Assembly (NCBI GenBank): GCA_030448185.1
Contig: JAUJNL010000009.1
Location: 41,892-105,891, forward strand
From: Cytophagales bacterium
GTDB lineage: Bacteria > Bacteroidota > Bacteroidia > Cytophagales > 172606-1
DNA length: 64,000 bases
Direction of reading: 5' to 3'
Part shown: piece by piece, positions 20,715-31,987 of the stretch
Position numbering within the stretch: position 1 is the stretch's first letter
Layout of the letters: each line of letters opens with the position of its first letter
Notes under the pieces: generated by a model
The model's database searches: none
Told to the model about the DNA's origin: nothing
Seen by the model: the letters and a program-made list of their open reading frames with translations, nothing else
Position numbers and translations under genes: made by a program

Positions 20715-23700
20715 ATGAATGCAGTCTGCCGCCTGCGGATTGTCCTCGTTGTTCCGCTGTTCTTCCTGATCCTCCCAGTCATAGGACAGGTGCTGGTACC
20801 TGACAGGTACATCAGGCGTCCTTCCCCGGTTAAAACCCTGACCAAACGGGATGGCCTCTCCCACAGTTACGTGCAGAGTATCTGGCAGGACCGGTACGGT
20901 TTCATGTGGTTTGGCACCAACCACGGATTGAACCGGTATGACGGGTACCAGTTTAAAGTGTATCAGCACGATCCGCAGGATCAGGTAAGGAGCCTTAGCA
21001 ACGGGGGAGTAAGAGCCCTGCACGAAGGCCAGGATAGTGTATTGTGGGTAGGAACTTTTGGCGGCGGTATCGGTAAGTACGACCGGAACACGGAAACCTT
21101 TACTACTTATACACTTCCCCGGTTCCGGGACGATAAAAGTGTAAGCAGCAACAATTCGGTTCAGGTTCTGGCTGGTGGGTCAGGAAATACCCTTTGGGTG
21201 GGTACTTGGGGAGGCTTGTTTCATTTTGATCCGAAGGGACCGCGTTTTACCTTGTATGAGCCATTGGTTGGGGGCAAAAAGGTTTTGAAGCGGGGCATTA
21301 TTCTTTCCATTTTTTCATCTAACCCGGATGAATTGTGGGTAGGTACCCTGGAGGGATTACACCATTTTAACCTCCGGACGGGCGTCAATGCGCAGTTTGT
21401 ACACCACCCGGCTGACCCGGCTAGCTTGAGTGGCAATTGGGTAAGTCAGATCCTGAAAGACCGTGCCGGCGGAATATGGGTGGTGACTGACCAGGGGCTT
21501 GACTACTTAGATGATTCGAAGGGAAACTTTGTTCACATTAGTCCCAACCCGGTTGACAAAGGCGCTTCCAATCAAAAGGTGATTTCCGTTTGCGAAGATC
21601 ACGCCGGTACTATATGGGCTGAAACCCCCGCCGGTCTTTGCCGGGTTGATACGCCCAACCGTAAGCTGATTATGGTCCAGCCCGTTGACCCGCAGTACAA
21701 TCCCAAAAATGCTTTATCCCTGAAGCATCCGCTATGTATCGACCGGTCGGGTGTTTTGTGGTCTAACCTGCCCCTCCGGACCGTAAAGCTTTTTAATACG
21801 CAGCGGGAGAAATTCGTCCATTATCAGCCTCACTTTAATCAACCTGCCACCAACTGGAATGAGAAGCAGGAGCAGTTGAAAAACGGCGCAGTCAATGATT
21901 TGTACGAGGATAAAAAAGGACTTCTATGGCTTGCGGCCGCCTATGGAATAGCAAGATTTAATCCGTCTGATAACACTTTAAAAGTTTTTCCGGGCTATAC
22001 GGGGTTCTTTTATGAAGACCATAAAGGAAAACTTTTGCTGGTTAACCGGACCAATGACCTCAAAATGATTGACACCGATCAGGGACGCATTATTCCTTAT
22101 CCGGATTATCCCCGGGATACGACCGGGGTCGAAAACTACCCGGTACGGACTGTTTGTGAAGATGCTACGGGTAACTTATGGATGGGGATTTACGGAGATG
22201 GATTAATCGGATTGAAAGGTGAACAGGTTATTCATTATCGGCAAACGGCGAACCCGGCAGGGTTAAGAAGTAATTTTATTGAGGCTGCCATCAGAGACCG
22301 ACGGGGGCAGCTCTGGCTTGCATATGGTGATGCGGGTCTGAGCAGTTTTGATCCGCAAACTGGCAAGTTCCGTCATTATCCCTATGATACCGGCAATGCA
22401 ACGGATAAACTGAACGATCAGGACCTGACCAGTCTTTACGAAGACGCTGCGGGAATACTCTGGATTGGTACCTCCACCGGCGGACTTAATCGGCTTGATC
22501 CTGCTACCGGACACTTCACAGCCTATACCACCAAAAACGGTTTACCGAGTAATTATGTTCTTGGCATAACCGGAGACCGGAACAACCAGCTTTGGATAAG
22601 TACCTCACAAGGGATTGGATGTTTTAACCCGGCTACGGGAGCCTGCCGTAATTATGGTTCAGCGGAGGGTATTCCGACCGAGGAGTTTTATTTACGCGTA
22701 ACGCCCCGAAAAGGCAGAAGTGGACACCTATATTTAGGCAGTACCGATGGATTCACCGCTTTTCATCCGGACAGTTTACCAGACAATACGTACGTACCCC
22801 CGGTCCATATTACCGGATTCCGTCTATTCGATAAGCCGCAGCCTTTCAATCATGCCGGAATAACCCTTGCTCATCACGAAAATCATTTCGGGTTTGATTT
22901 TGTAGCCCTCAATTACATTAATTCCGAAAAAAACCAGTACGCCTATAAGCTAGACTGATTTGATTCTAAATGGTTCCATAGCGGAGGCCGGCACTACATT
23001 AGTTACACCAACTTACCACCTGGTACCTATACTTTTCGCGTAAAAGCGGCCAATAACGACGGTGTCTGGAATCAGAAGGGTGCCTGTCAGAAGGTAATTA
23101 TTCTGCCGCCCTGGTGGCGTACCTGGTGGGCCTACCTGGGATACGGGTTGCTGTTTGCGGGGGCTTTCGTATTGTCAAGGCGGGTTATTATTAACCGGGA
23201 AAGGCTTAAGGCCGATCTCCGGGTAAAGCAGGTTGAGTCCGAGCACTTGCATGAAATGGACCGGATGAAATCACGCTTTTTTGCCAATATTTCCCACGAG
23301 TTTCGTACGCCGCTTACGCTGATTCTGGGAACAATAGATGAATTGACCGCCGCCAAAAGGATTCCCGACGAACGGGGGCGCCGGTACCAATTGCTGCGGC
23401 GTAGTGCGCAACGCCTCCTTCAGTTGATCAATCAGTTGCTGGACCTTTCACGTCTGGAAGCTGGAAGCCTCTCTTTAAGCGAAAAGCCGGGAGATATCGT
23501 ATACTTTCTGCGTACCCTGGCATTTTCTTTTTCTTCCCTTGCCGAACGCCGGGGCATCAGCTACCATTGCCAGTTGCCCGAAAGAGCGGCGTGGGTTTAT
23601 TTTGATGCTGACAAGCTGGAGAAAATCATGGGAAATCTGCTTTCGAATGCCTTCAAATTTACTCCCGAAGGAAAAAGGGTACAGCTGAAGTGCACCATAG

Positions 23701-24756
23701 AACCGCAGACGGCAGTGGTCACCTGCGTGATTATTTCTATTACCGATACGGGCATTGGCATTTCTCCCGATCAGTTGCCGCGTATTTTTGATCGTTTTTA
23801 TCAGGGGGATAACTCCATGACCCGTCTTTATGAAGGTTCAGGCGTCGGTCTGGCCCTGGCCAAAGAGTTGGCAGAGCTGCATAAAGGTCGCATTCACGCG
23901 GAGAGTGTATTGGGAGAAGGATCTGTTTTTACGGTTGACCTCCGTTTCCCTAACGCCCCCGAATCTGCCCATTCGCAGCCGGAGTTTGCCTTAGAAAACC
24001 AGTCCGAAGCGGTTGCTGCGGAAGAAGTCGGGCCCCAGAATAGTTTGACGGAGGAGGAGAACTTTCAGACGAAGGTGCTGGTAGTGGAGGATAATGACGA
24101 TTTAAGGCAGTTTATCCGCGAAAACCTGCCCGTGGAGTATCTGGCGCTGGGAGCTGAAAACGGGATCAAAGGGTGGGAAATCGCCCTAAATACATTGCCA
24201 GATCTGATTATCAGTGATGTGATGATGCCCGGCATGGATGGGATCACCCTATGCCATCAACTGAAAAAGCACCCGGTCACGGCTCATATTCCGGTGATAT
24301 TGCTGACGGCCCGGGCCGATACCGAAGACCGGATTGAGGGGCTCCTTACGGGGGCGGATGACTATATTACGAAACCATTTCAGGCCCGTGAACTCTCAGT
24401 CAGGGTCCGTAACCTGATTGAGGAACGCAAGCGGCTTCGGGAGTATTTTCGCAGGGAAGTACTGGTGCAACCCGTTCAAGTGCAAATTCCTTCCGCTGAT
24501 GAAAAGTTCATCCAAAAGGTAATGGATGCCGTCGAGGCCCACTTGGCAGATCCTGATTTTGATGTGGAAGCGCTGGGCAGGGCTCCGAACGCTGCGTCTA
24601 AAAAGGGCTGTCGGGTTGCTTAGTCGCAAAGCGGGTAACATCTCTGAAATAGCCTATCTAACCGGTTTCCGGGAAGCCTCTCACTTCAGCCGCTGCTTTA
24701 GTCAGCAATACGGAAGATCTCCTTCTGATTTTATGGCTCATCCAGAGCCTGAATAG
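20715..24756 (+). pseudogene. Hybrid two-component system protein (Reg_prop / Y_Y_Y, histidine kinase, receiver, AraC HTH), disrupted
   Basis: Propeller repeats (LWVGTFGGGIGKYDRNTETFTTY) and YKLD then TGA; same frame resumes FDSKWFHSGGRHYISYTNLPPGTYTFRVKAANNDG, SHEFRTPLTLILG, DVMMPGMDGITLC. HTH region frameshifted/deleted at about 24590-24600. Confidence 0.88.
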
Positions 24757-24987
24757 CCAATTACCAGGTGTATGTAACGTAGTTACCCGTATTTGAAACG
24801 TAATTATACGTCGATACACCCCTTTCCTCCTTACCTTTCTGATACTATAACAGTTTCATCGGGATACGATCAAGGATAATCGGGGCCCATAGTCTATAAA
24901 TAGCGGCCGTGTTTGCCTTTGATTGACTTTTTTATGGAGACTGTTTTCAATGTATTTATCCACCACTTTTTAATTAATGAACAACCT

Positions 24988-25644
24988 ATGCAAGTGACAG
25001 TTTTTATTGCCGATGAGCAACGAATGTTTGTAGAATCTCTATCCGAAGTAATTAATCGGATGAATGGGCTGGAAGTAACGGATACGGCCTGTTCAGGCAG
25101 AGAAGTACTGGAAAAAATGACGTATAAGCCCTGTGATGTGGTAGTGGTCGGAGGCAGGCTAGCCAGCACTGACGGACTCCCGGTTGCCGGCCTGATTCGG
25201 CAGCGTTTTCCCCGGATGAAGGTAGTTCTGCTGATTGACCGGGAGGCAGCACTCATTAAAAAAGTACTAAAGATGGAAGCGCTGGGCTACCTGCTTAAGA
25301 CTGACGGAAAGGAAGATCTTTACGAAGCCATCCGGACGGTTACTGCCGGTACTACCTATTTCAGTCAATCGATCACCGATACCCTGGCCCGGCAATACAT
25401 GGAAAAGTCGCATGAAACCAAGAAAGAGATGGCTGCCGTACCTGCCGCTACCCTTACGGAACGGGAAACGGAAATTGTATCCCTGGTAGCCCAGGAGTAT
25501 TCTTCCATCGCCATTGCCGAGAAGCTATTTATCAGCCCTAAAACCGTGAATACCCACCGGCGAAACCTGATGAAAAAATTAAAAGTAAAGAATGCCCTGG
25601 GGCTGATCCGTTACGCTATCAGTCACGGACTGATTAATCAGTAG
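24988..25644 (+). CDS. LuxR/NarL-family response regulator
   Basis: TLTERETEIVSLVAQEYSSIAIAEKLFISPKTVNTHRRNLMKKL; start trimmed to MQVTVFIADEQRMFVESL. Confidence 0.9.
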   Translation: MQVTVFIADEQRMFVESLSEVINRMNGLEVTDTACSGREVLEKMTYKPCDVVVVGGRLASTDGLPVAGLIRQRFPRMKVVLLIDREAALIKKVLKMEALGYLLKTDGKEDLYEAIRTVTAGTTYFSQSITDTLARQYMEKSHETKKEMAAVPAATLTERETEIVSLVAQEYSSIAIAEKLFISPKTVNTHRRNLMKKLKVKNALGLIRYAISHGLINQ

Positions 25645-25748
25645 TGAGAAGCGAGAAGACAGAAGTGAGAAGTTGCTGAACTTAGTTTCGTTCGTAGCCC
25701 CGTATCTTACGCTAGGCTGAAGGAATATTCTCACTCCTGTCTTCTCAC
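25644..25748. terminator. Inverted pair of heptad arrays between convergent genes (putative bidirectional terminator)
   Basis: GTGAGAA GCGAGAA GACAGAA GTGAGAA (25644-25671) versus TTCTCAC TCCTGTC TTCTCAC (25728-25748). Confidence 0.5.
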
Positions 25749-25749
25749 A

Positions 25750-27609
25750 CTATTGTCCAAGCCAGGATTTCCGCAGGGCTACCTGCTCAGCCGTCGGGTT
25801 TTCCATGGGCAAAAACACGTGACGCTGTTCAGTGTCTACGGCTTGTACCGTCTGGGCTAGTTTCACCTGGGTCTCCTTGCCTTTTTCGTCTTTGCGGGCT
25901 ACTACGATTTCCAGCGGGTCGCCTTCTTTGGTACTGTCGCGGAAGTCAGTCAGTACCTGCTGGGCGTTGGCAATGGTAAGTTCTTTGCCGTTAATCGAAA
26001 CAATTTCGTCTTTTTCCTTATATCCCATCTTCTTGCCAAACTCATTGAGGTTAGCCACGCTGGCCACCATAATCCGCTTGGTATCCGGGTTGAAGCCGAT
26101 CTCGATATTACCCAGCGTAATGGCTTTTACCTTCATCCGTTCCTTATAATTAATTCCAACGGCACCAAAAACTTCTTCTAATGGCAATGGTTCAGAGCCT
26201 TCTACATGCCTGGCAAAAAACGTCCGTATTTCCGGATAGGTCATTTTACCAATTTCGTCAAACAGTTCGTCATCCCAGAAAGGTTTTTCCTTGCCGTATT
26301 TCTTGGCCAAGTCCGCCATCAGGTTCTGTAAACCGTATTTTCCTTCGGAAAGCTGACGCAGTTTCACGTCGAGGCACAAGCCAATCAGGGCGCCCTTCTG
26401 ATACACATTATAATACTGCTCTTTGTACTGATCCAGACAGCCTTTACTAATGACGGTAAAGGGAACCGAGTCGTTGAATTGTTCGGCCGTCTGCATCTTC
26501 TCCAGCAGCATCTCGGCGTATTTATTCAGGTCGATCAGGCCTTGTTTTACCTGCATGTGGCCGGCAAAATATTCCGTCACACCTTCGTACAGCCACAAAT
26601 GCTTGGACATTTCGGGCTTGTTGAAGTCAAAGTTGTGGATCTGCTCCGAATGAATGCTGAGCGGCGTCAGGATGTGAAAAAACTCATGCGAGGCTACATC
26701 CCGTACCATCTGCGAAGATTGTTCGGCATTGGCTTCAGGCAGGTAGTACATAGAGGAATACGAATGTTCCAGGGCACCGTAAGAACCTGATTTGGAAGCA
26801 CCATCAAAAAGGTAAATCAGAAAGGCGTATTTTTTGATCGGCAGGCTACCACCCAAATATTCTTTCTGGGCATCCAGCATGGGACCAATGGTTTTAGCTA
26901 CGTCTTTGGAAGAGAGCACCTTATTCGGTGAGTAAACCGAAACCAGAATGTCAGCACCTCCGACTTTAAGGACGGTAGTGTCCGGCTTGCTGTACATAAT
27001 CGGCGCATCCACCAGTTCATTGTAGGAACTGATATAATACGTATCCGTCTTTCCGTCGGTCTTGGCTAAATCCAGGGAAGTAGAGCCGTAAAAATCGGCT
27101 GGTTTCAGGACATTCACTTCGTACATGGCCCGTTTCTGGTCGTCGATATAGCCGAAGAAGCCGTGGTTGTTGAGCACAAAGTTCCGGTTCTCTTCAATAT
27201 TCGTTCCACCGGGCTCAAATACAAAATCGCCTTTGGTATCCGTATCCCAGGTGTCTTCTACCGTATAACTGATGCGGTTCAGCGTATTGGCTTCCTTAAT
27301 TTTCCAGCTGTTGGGGTCCAGCTGCTCTACCGGCAGTACTTTCCCCTTTTTGTTACGGGCTGAAAAATTGGATATGAAGCGGCCAAAATCGTAGTTGGCG
27401 TACGTGCCGGGAACAATTTTAGGCATGTAGTACACTACCTCCTTCTTGTTTTGGGCCGGTACGATCAGGTTTACAGTTACTTTATCGTTCTGGGTTTTGG
27501 TAAGATCTACAGTAAACTGGTAAGCGGCTTTGCCGGGCTTATCCCCGTTGACAGCTGCTTGGGCAACCAGGTGCAGGGCCATAAGCCCGAATACAAGAAA
27601 TTTTTTCAT
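25750..27609 (-). CDS. M61 family metallopeptidase with PDZ domain
   Basis: VASHEFFHILTPLSIHSEQIHNFDF (HExxH-type site), LWLYEGVTEYFAGHM, C-terminal PDZ. Confidence 0.9.
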   Translation of the reverse strand: MKKFLVFGLMALHLVAQAAVNGDKPGKAAYQFTVDLTKTQNDKVTVNLIVPAQNKKEVVYYMPKIVPGTYANYDFGRFISNFSARNKKGKVLPVEQLDPNSWKIKEANTLNRISYTVEDTWDTDTKGDFVFEPGGTNIEENRNFVLNNHGFFGYIDDQKRAMYEVNVLKPADFYGSTSLDLAKTDGKTDTYYISSYNELVDAPIMYSKPDTTVLKVGGADILVSVYSPNKVLSSKDVAKTIGPMLDAQKEYLGGSLPIKKYAFLIYLFDGASKSGSYGALEHSYSSMYYLPEANAEQSSQMVRDVASHEFFHILTPLSIHSEQIHNFDFNKPEMSKHLWLYEGVTEYFAGHMQVKQGLIDLNKYAEMLLEKMQTAEQFNDSVPFTVISKGCLDQYKEQYYNVYQKGALIGLCLDVKLRQLSEGKYGLQNLMADLAKKYGKEKPFWDDELFDEIGKMTYPEIRTFFARHVEGSEPLPLEEVFGAVGINYKERMKVKAITLGNIEIGFNPDTKRIMVASVANLNEFGKKMGYKEKDEIVSINGKELTIANAQQVLTDFRDSTKEGDPLEIVVARKDEKGKETQVKLAQTVQAVDTEQRHVFLPMENPTAEQVALRKSWLGQ

Positions 27610-27755
27610 TCAGAAATTTGAATTGGTTTTTAAATAGTAACGAATAAGGATCAGTAATCCGGACAAATTTATTTTAATATAATGCAATTTCGCCCAAAAA
27701 CATTCCCTGACTGGTAGGAGAGGAGCAAAATGGGGATGGCTGGAACGGGTGCCCA

Positions 27756-28739
27756 TCAGGATAAGGCGTTCAGCTGTTTTTGGAGGGTACCAATTTCTTC
27801 CGACATATCCGCCTGCCGGGCAAGGAACTGGAGCTTTTCGATTGTTTTCCGTAAAAAGCTCTTGTGCGATTCCGTACCCGGATGAAGGGGCCGATGGGCC
27901 AGAGCTTGCCGCAATTTGCCCCATTCCCGCAGAAATTTCCTGGTTTCCTCCTCAAAATACATTTCTCCAAACTGTTGCCAGATGTATTCTTCGGCTACAC
28001 CGGAAGGATGAATCATGTCGGGTTGGTAAAAACGGTAATCGCGTAGGTCGTCGAGCATAATTTCGTAAGCCGGAAAGTAGTGGACCCAATGAAATGCCGT
28101 ACTGAGCTCATGACATACCAGCCGCAGTACCGATTTACTTACTGCGTTCAGCGGCAAGGTATCTTTGGTATGCCGTACCGGACTCACCGTAAGGATTACC
28201 CGAAGCTTGGGATTCAGGGCATTTAACTGCTCAAGCAATGGGCTTATTTCAGTTAAAATGCCATTAGTTGAAAGGAGCTCTTTCCGGAATTGATGGGCGG
28301 GAACTTTGTGACAATTCGCTACCAAGCTATTGTCTTCGTTACGATAATAGACGAAAGCCGTTCCCAGGGTGAGCAGGAGCCAGTCAGCTTGTAGTAACAC
28401 TTCCTGAGACTGCCGCAAAAGCTGATTTCCGCGTTGCAGCAGCGTTTCCGGGTGGTCGGCCCATATTCCGGAATGCAGGTCGTAATGGCGCCAGCCTTCC
28501 GCCGTCTCAATCACCCCCGTAGAGTCCAGATTTTTACCCGTGATGGACAGCCGCAATAGCTTTGCCATGGATACCGGGTTAAATAGTACGCCGAAGGGAT
28601 TTGTCAACGCCGAAAACTTATTGACCTGCAAGCGTTCACCCATTACCTGGGCAAAGCACGAACCCATTGAAAATACTGAGTGAGACAGCAAGATTTTATC
28701 CGGAGAAGGAACAAGGCTGACGGGAGTGCGAAATTCCAT
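27756..28739 (-). CDS. GSCFA domain-containing protein
   Basis: SVFSMGSCFAQVMGERLQ, NPFGVLFNPVSMAKLL, LTLGTAFVYY, TVSPVRH. Confidence 0.93.
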   Translation of the reverse strand: MEFRTPVSLVPSPDKILLSHSVFSMGSCFAQVMGERLQVNKFSALTNPFGVLFNPVSMAKLLRLSITGKNLDSTGVIETAEGWRHYDLHSGIWADHPETLLQRGNQLLRQSQEVLLQADWLLLTLGTAFVYYRNEDNSLVANCHKVPAHQFRKELLSTNGILTEISPLLEQLNALNPKLRVILTVSPVRHTKDTLPLNAVSKSVLRLVCHELSTAFHWVHYFPAYEIMLDDLRDYRFYQPDMIHPSGVAEEYIWQQFGEMYFEEETRKFLREWGKLRQALAHRPLHPGTESHKSFLRKTIEKLQFLARQADMSEEIGTLQKQLNALS

Positions 28740-28763
28740 TGGCGTAGGAGGACTTAAAACAAA

Positions 28764-28789
28764 AAAGCGTTTCGTAAATGAAACGCTTT
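28764..28789 (-). terminator. Rho-independent terminator downstream of rplI
   Basis: AAAGCGTTTC-GTAAAT-GAAACGCTTT followed by a U-tract on the - strand. Confidence 0.85.
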
Positions 28790-28810
28790 CTGTAACGGAA
28801 TCGGATAGGC

Positions 28811-29254
28811 CTAGTGGGCAACTACCGTAAATTTCACCTTATGCTTTACTTCTTTGTGCAGATCCAGCGTCGCAGAATAGTCACCCGTGGTCTTTACTTC
28901 CGAATCAAGGGAGATTTTTTTCCGGTCTACTTCATACCCTTTGCTTCTGAGCACATCGGCTATCTGCGTGGTAGTGACCTTACCGAAGATCTTGCCGCTT
29001 TCCCCTACTTTAGCCGGAATTTCCAGTGTGATATCACCAATATTCTGGGCAAGTTGTTCGGCATCCTTACGGATCTTGTCTGCTTTGTGAGAGGCCTGAC
29101 GGGCATTTTCTGACTGTATTTTTTTGTTGGATTCGCTGGCAATCACTGCGTATCCTTGAGGAATCAGGTAGTTGCGGCCGTAACCAGGCTTAACGTTGAC
29201 CATGTCGCCCTTATAACCTAATCCGGCAATATCTGCTTTAAGTATAATTTCCAT
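28811..29254 (-). CDS. rplI: 50S ribosomal protein L9
   Basis: MEIILKADIAGLGYKGDMVNVKPGYGRNYLIPQG. Confidence 0.98.
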   Translation of the reverse strand: MEIILKADIAGLGYKGDMVNVKPGYGRNYLIPQGYAVIASESNKKIQSENARQASHKADKIRKDAEQLAQNIGDITLEIPAKVGESGKIFGKVTTTQIADVLRSKGYEVDRKKISLDSEVKTTGDYSATLDLHKEVKHKVKFTVVAH

Positions 29255-29278
29255 TATTTAATTAAATTTTAAATGCCG

Positions 29279-29322
29279 AATGCTAAAAGCTAAATGAAGA
29301 TCTTCATTTAGCTTTTAGCATT
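29279..29322. repeat. 44-bp perfect palindrome in the rpsR-rplI spacer
   Basis: AATGCTAAAAGCTAAATGAAGATCTTCATTTAGCTTTTAGCATT, 22-bp arms, no spacer. Confidence 0.95.
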
Positions 29323-29334
29323 CATAATTCAACA

Positions 29335-29586
29335 TTATTTAAGTGAATCAGCCACGTAGGGCAATAAGGCCAGGTGACGGGCACGTTTTACGGCCTGTGC
29401 TACTTTGCGTTGAAATTTGAGACTGGTACCAGTGATACGCCGGGGCAACAGTTTCCCCTGATCATTCACTAGCTTCAGCAAAAAGTTGGCGTCTTTATAA
29501 TCAATGTATTTGATTCCAGCCTTTTTGAACCGGCAGTATTTTTTCCGGTTCTCGTTTTTATGCATTGGTTCGTTCATGAGTGTCAT
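29335..29586 (-). CDS. rpsR: 30S ribosomal protein S18
   Basis: [61 protein letters not shown]. Confidence 0.98.
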   Translation of the reverse strand: MTLMNEPMHKNENRKKYCRFKKAGIKYIDYKDANFLLKLVNDQGKLLPRRITGTSLKFQRKVAQAVKRARHLALLPYVADSLK

Positions 29587-29966
29587 GCTTTTTCCTCCTG
29601 AGTTTGGGGTTGATTTTGGTTTCTGCGGCCAACCAAGCCTCTACGCTTACGGTCGTTGTAGTCTATTGCATACTTATCGAGTGCAATTGTCAGATAGCGC
29701 ATTACCCGTTCGTCGCGGCGGTATTCAGTTTCCAGTGTGAGAATCAGCGCTGGATCTGCCTTGAATTCGATCAAATGGTAGAAACCTGTGTTTTTGTGAG
29801 AAATGGGATAGGCTAATTTTTTCAGCCCCCAATTATCCTCATGAACAATTTCTGCACCGTGATCCACCAACACCTTCCGGAATTTTTCGACTGTATCCTT
29901 CATCTGAACATCAGATAAAACGGGAGTTAAAATGAATACGGTCTCATAGTTTTTTACAAACTGCAT
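29583..29966 (-). CDS. rpsF: 30S ribosomal protein S6
   Basis: [23 protein letters not shown]...[10 protein letters not shown]; 4-nt overlap with rpsR. Confidence 0.97.
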   Translation of the reverse strand: MQFVKNYETVFILTPVLSDVQMKDTVEKFRKVLVDHGAEIVHEDNWGLKKLAYPISHKNTGFYHLIEFKADPALILTLETEYRRDERVMRYLTIALDKYAIDYNDRKRRGLVGRRNQNQPQTQEEKA

Positions 29967-30226
29967 AAATGATGAGAGATCCTTAAAATGTTAACGTTTA
30001 GATTTTGAGGGGGCAAAGATAAAAAACCACATCTGGGAATCCAAGTTATATTTTGTTTTTAATTCGCTGTTTATCCGGTTGAGACCTGATGCATCATCCT
30101 GGATATTAGGCTCGTCCCTTTACTTTACCATCCCTTAAAAAGTACCCTATAGGATATTCTATAGGAATCAAATTAACTGGTATTTGAACTACTACTCAAA
30201 ACGAACGCCTCTTGACCAGGAAGTAT

Positions 30227-30616
30227 TTATTCAGCTACTGACGAGTCGAGCTGCCGGGGATTGGTAGCAGCAGCCACAATCGTAATTTGCGGGGGCGGCG
30301 TGCAATAGGTAAGGTATTGATCAGCTTCATCCGTAGCGGGAACTGAAAAGCGGAAAAAAATACGGGTTCCACTGATCTGATACATTTCGGGTAGGGTAGT
30401 CGTTTCTACGATATTATCGAAGCTGGCATTTTCGTCAATGCCGTAATAACGGTTTTTTCCTTTCAACCCGATGGCAAAACTGCCCGTGCGGCAACCGGGG
30501 CCCAGCACGGTGCCTTCAACTACGGTATTATGCAGACGGAGGTCTTCTTTACGGCAAGCACCGAGGCAAATTGCCAGTAAAAAGATCAGCCCCAGTTGAG
30601 TGTTACGGGAAGGCAT
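30227..30616 (-). CDS. Hypothetical lipoprotein
   Basis: 129 aa; lipobox-like LLAICLGACRKED. Confidence 0.6.
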   Translation of the reverse strand: MPSRNTQLGLIFLLAICLGACRKEDLRLHNTVVEGTVLGPGCRTGSFAIGLKGKNRYYGIDENASFDNIVETTTLPEMYQISGTRIFFRFSVPATDEADQYLTYCTPPPQITIVAAATNPRQLDSSVAE

Positions 30617-30766
30617 TGGGTGAGGGTTTGGTAATGGTACGTTTTAAATGCTCAATGAGATGAATTTAAACAAGTATTTTTCAATTCTTCATTTAGCCTT
30701 CAAAATTTACTCATAAGACCCATAAAGTACCCGGCAGGTTGCACAAGGCGGAAGATAAAATAAAAA

Positions 30767-30790
30767 AAGCCGCCATACTCAAGGCGGCTT
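30767..30790 (-). terminator. Rho-independent terminator
   Basis: AAGCCGCC...GGCGGCTT with a T-run on the - strand, after the 30817-31737 gene. Confidence 0.8.
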
Positions 30791-30816
30791 CTAGCTTTTA
30801 ATTCTTTTATGCAGTT

Positions 30817-31737
30817 TTATTTCACTACGAAGGAGCCTTGTCCGATCATAAAGCCATCCGCGTATAATTCTACGATGTGCTTGCCGGACTTGAAGGGGGC
30901 CCCTTTACTATAGGTAAAGTTTACCTTCTGTTTGGTGTTGTCAAACAGAATATCCTGCTTGGCCGTGTAAAAAGTCTCCTGGTTATTGTACATAAATGTA
31001 CCACCGCCAGTAGCCATATCAAATACGGCAGCACCGTCGGGTTCGATCAGGCGCATGTAAATGGATTTGGTTTCAATCTTGGCAACGTTATTTTCAGCCA
31101 GGCCAAACGCAACTTTAATGCGGTCTATATGCTTAGCACGGTATTCGCCGCCGTCGCGTTCCTTCCCTTTTTCATTCAGGGCATTAATCTGCAAGTTTTC
31201 TGCTTTCAGGGCCGAGGCAATAGTCACTTTTTCAGCCAACTGACGGTTTTCTTTGTCAATGGTTGCAATAGAATCAGCCAGACGGACTTGCTTGGTTTTA
31301 AGACTGGTATTCTCGTTGTACAGCTCATCTCTTTCAGTCTTCAGCCGCACGATCTCTTCATCCTTGCTGACCAGTAATTCTTCGTATCCTTTCACTTTTT
31401 CCTGTAAGCGGCGGCGTTCCGAAGCATTGGCGCTTTTCAGGGCCACCTTATCTTTCTCTAGTTGTTCCTTGGCTTTGGTTAGTGATTCTACGTCACCACC
31501 CAGTTTCTGAATATCAGCAATACGGAGATCCAATTCGTTTTCAATAGAATCCAGCTTCGTTGCTGTCAGATCCAGCTCCGAACGGACTGTTTTAACCTGA
31601 GTCTCCTTTACGGCAATTTCGTCCTTGTTCTTGATATTGAGGTAGAGTAAAACCCCATTCAGTGCAATTAATACAATAATAAAAATGGTGAGCAGAATTT
31701 TTCTACTGCTCTGCTTCTCGGAAGTTTGTTCGTTCAT
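30817..31737 (-). CDS. Membrane-anchored coiled-coil hypothetical protein
   Basis: N-terminal TM then long coiled coil (SIENELDLRIADIQKLGGDVESLTKAKEQLEKDK). Confidence 0.75.
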   Translation of the reverse strand: MNEQTSEKQSSRKILLTIFIIVLIALNGVLLYLNIKNKDEIAVKETQVKTVRSELDLTATKLDSIENELDLRIADIQKLGGDVESLTKAKEQLEKDKVALKSANASERRRLQEKVKGYEELLVSKDEEIVRLKTERDELYNENTSLKTKQVRLADSIATIDKENRQLAEKVTIASALKAENLQINALNEKGKERDGGEYRAKHIDRIKVAFGLAENNVAKIETKSIYMRLIEPDGAAVFDMATGGGTFMYNNQETFYTAKQDILFDNTKQKVNFTYSKGAPFKSGKHIVELYADGFMIGQGSFVVK

Positions 31738-31987
31738 ATGGGTTTAAGTTGATATAATTGCCCGTGCAGCACACTGCAAAGCTAATTTTTTATTGGCTGG
31801 ATACAAAAAACCAGGCAAAATTTGGGTAGAAATGCGGGAATTACCTGTTACAACTAAAGAAAAGCAGTTTTATTGCACAGCTGCTAAGCTTTTATGGGTC
31901 ACGATAACAAAAAGCGTACTCTCACTTATGCCGCTTTATACGATTTGACTTTCTTTGGGTTGCCCGTATGGGCCAAAAAACTTATTC

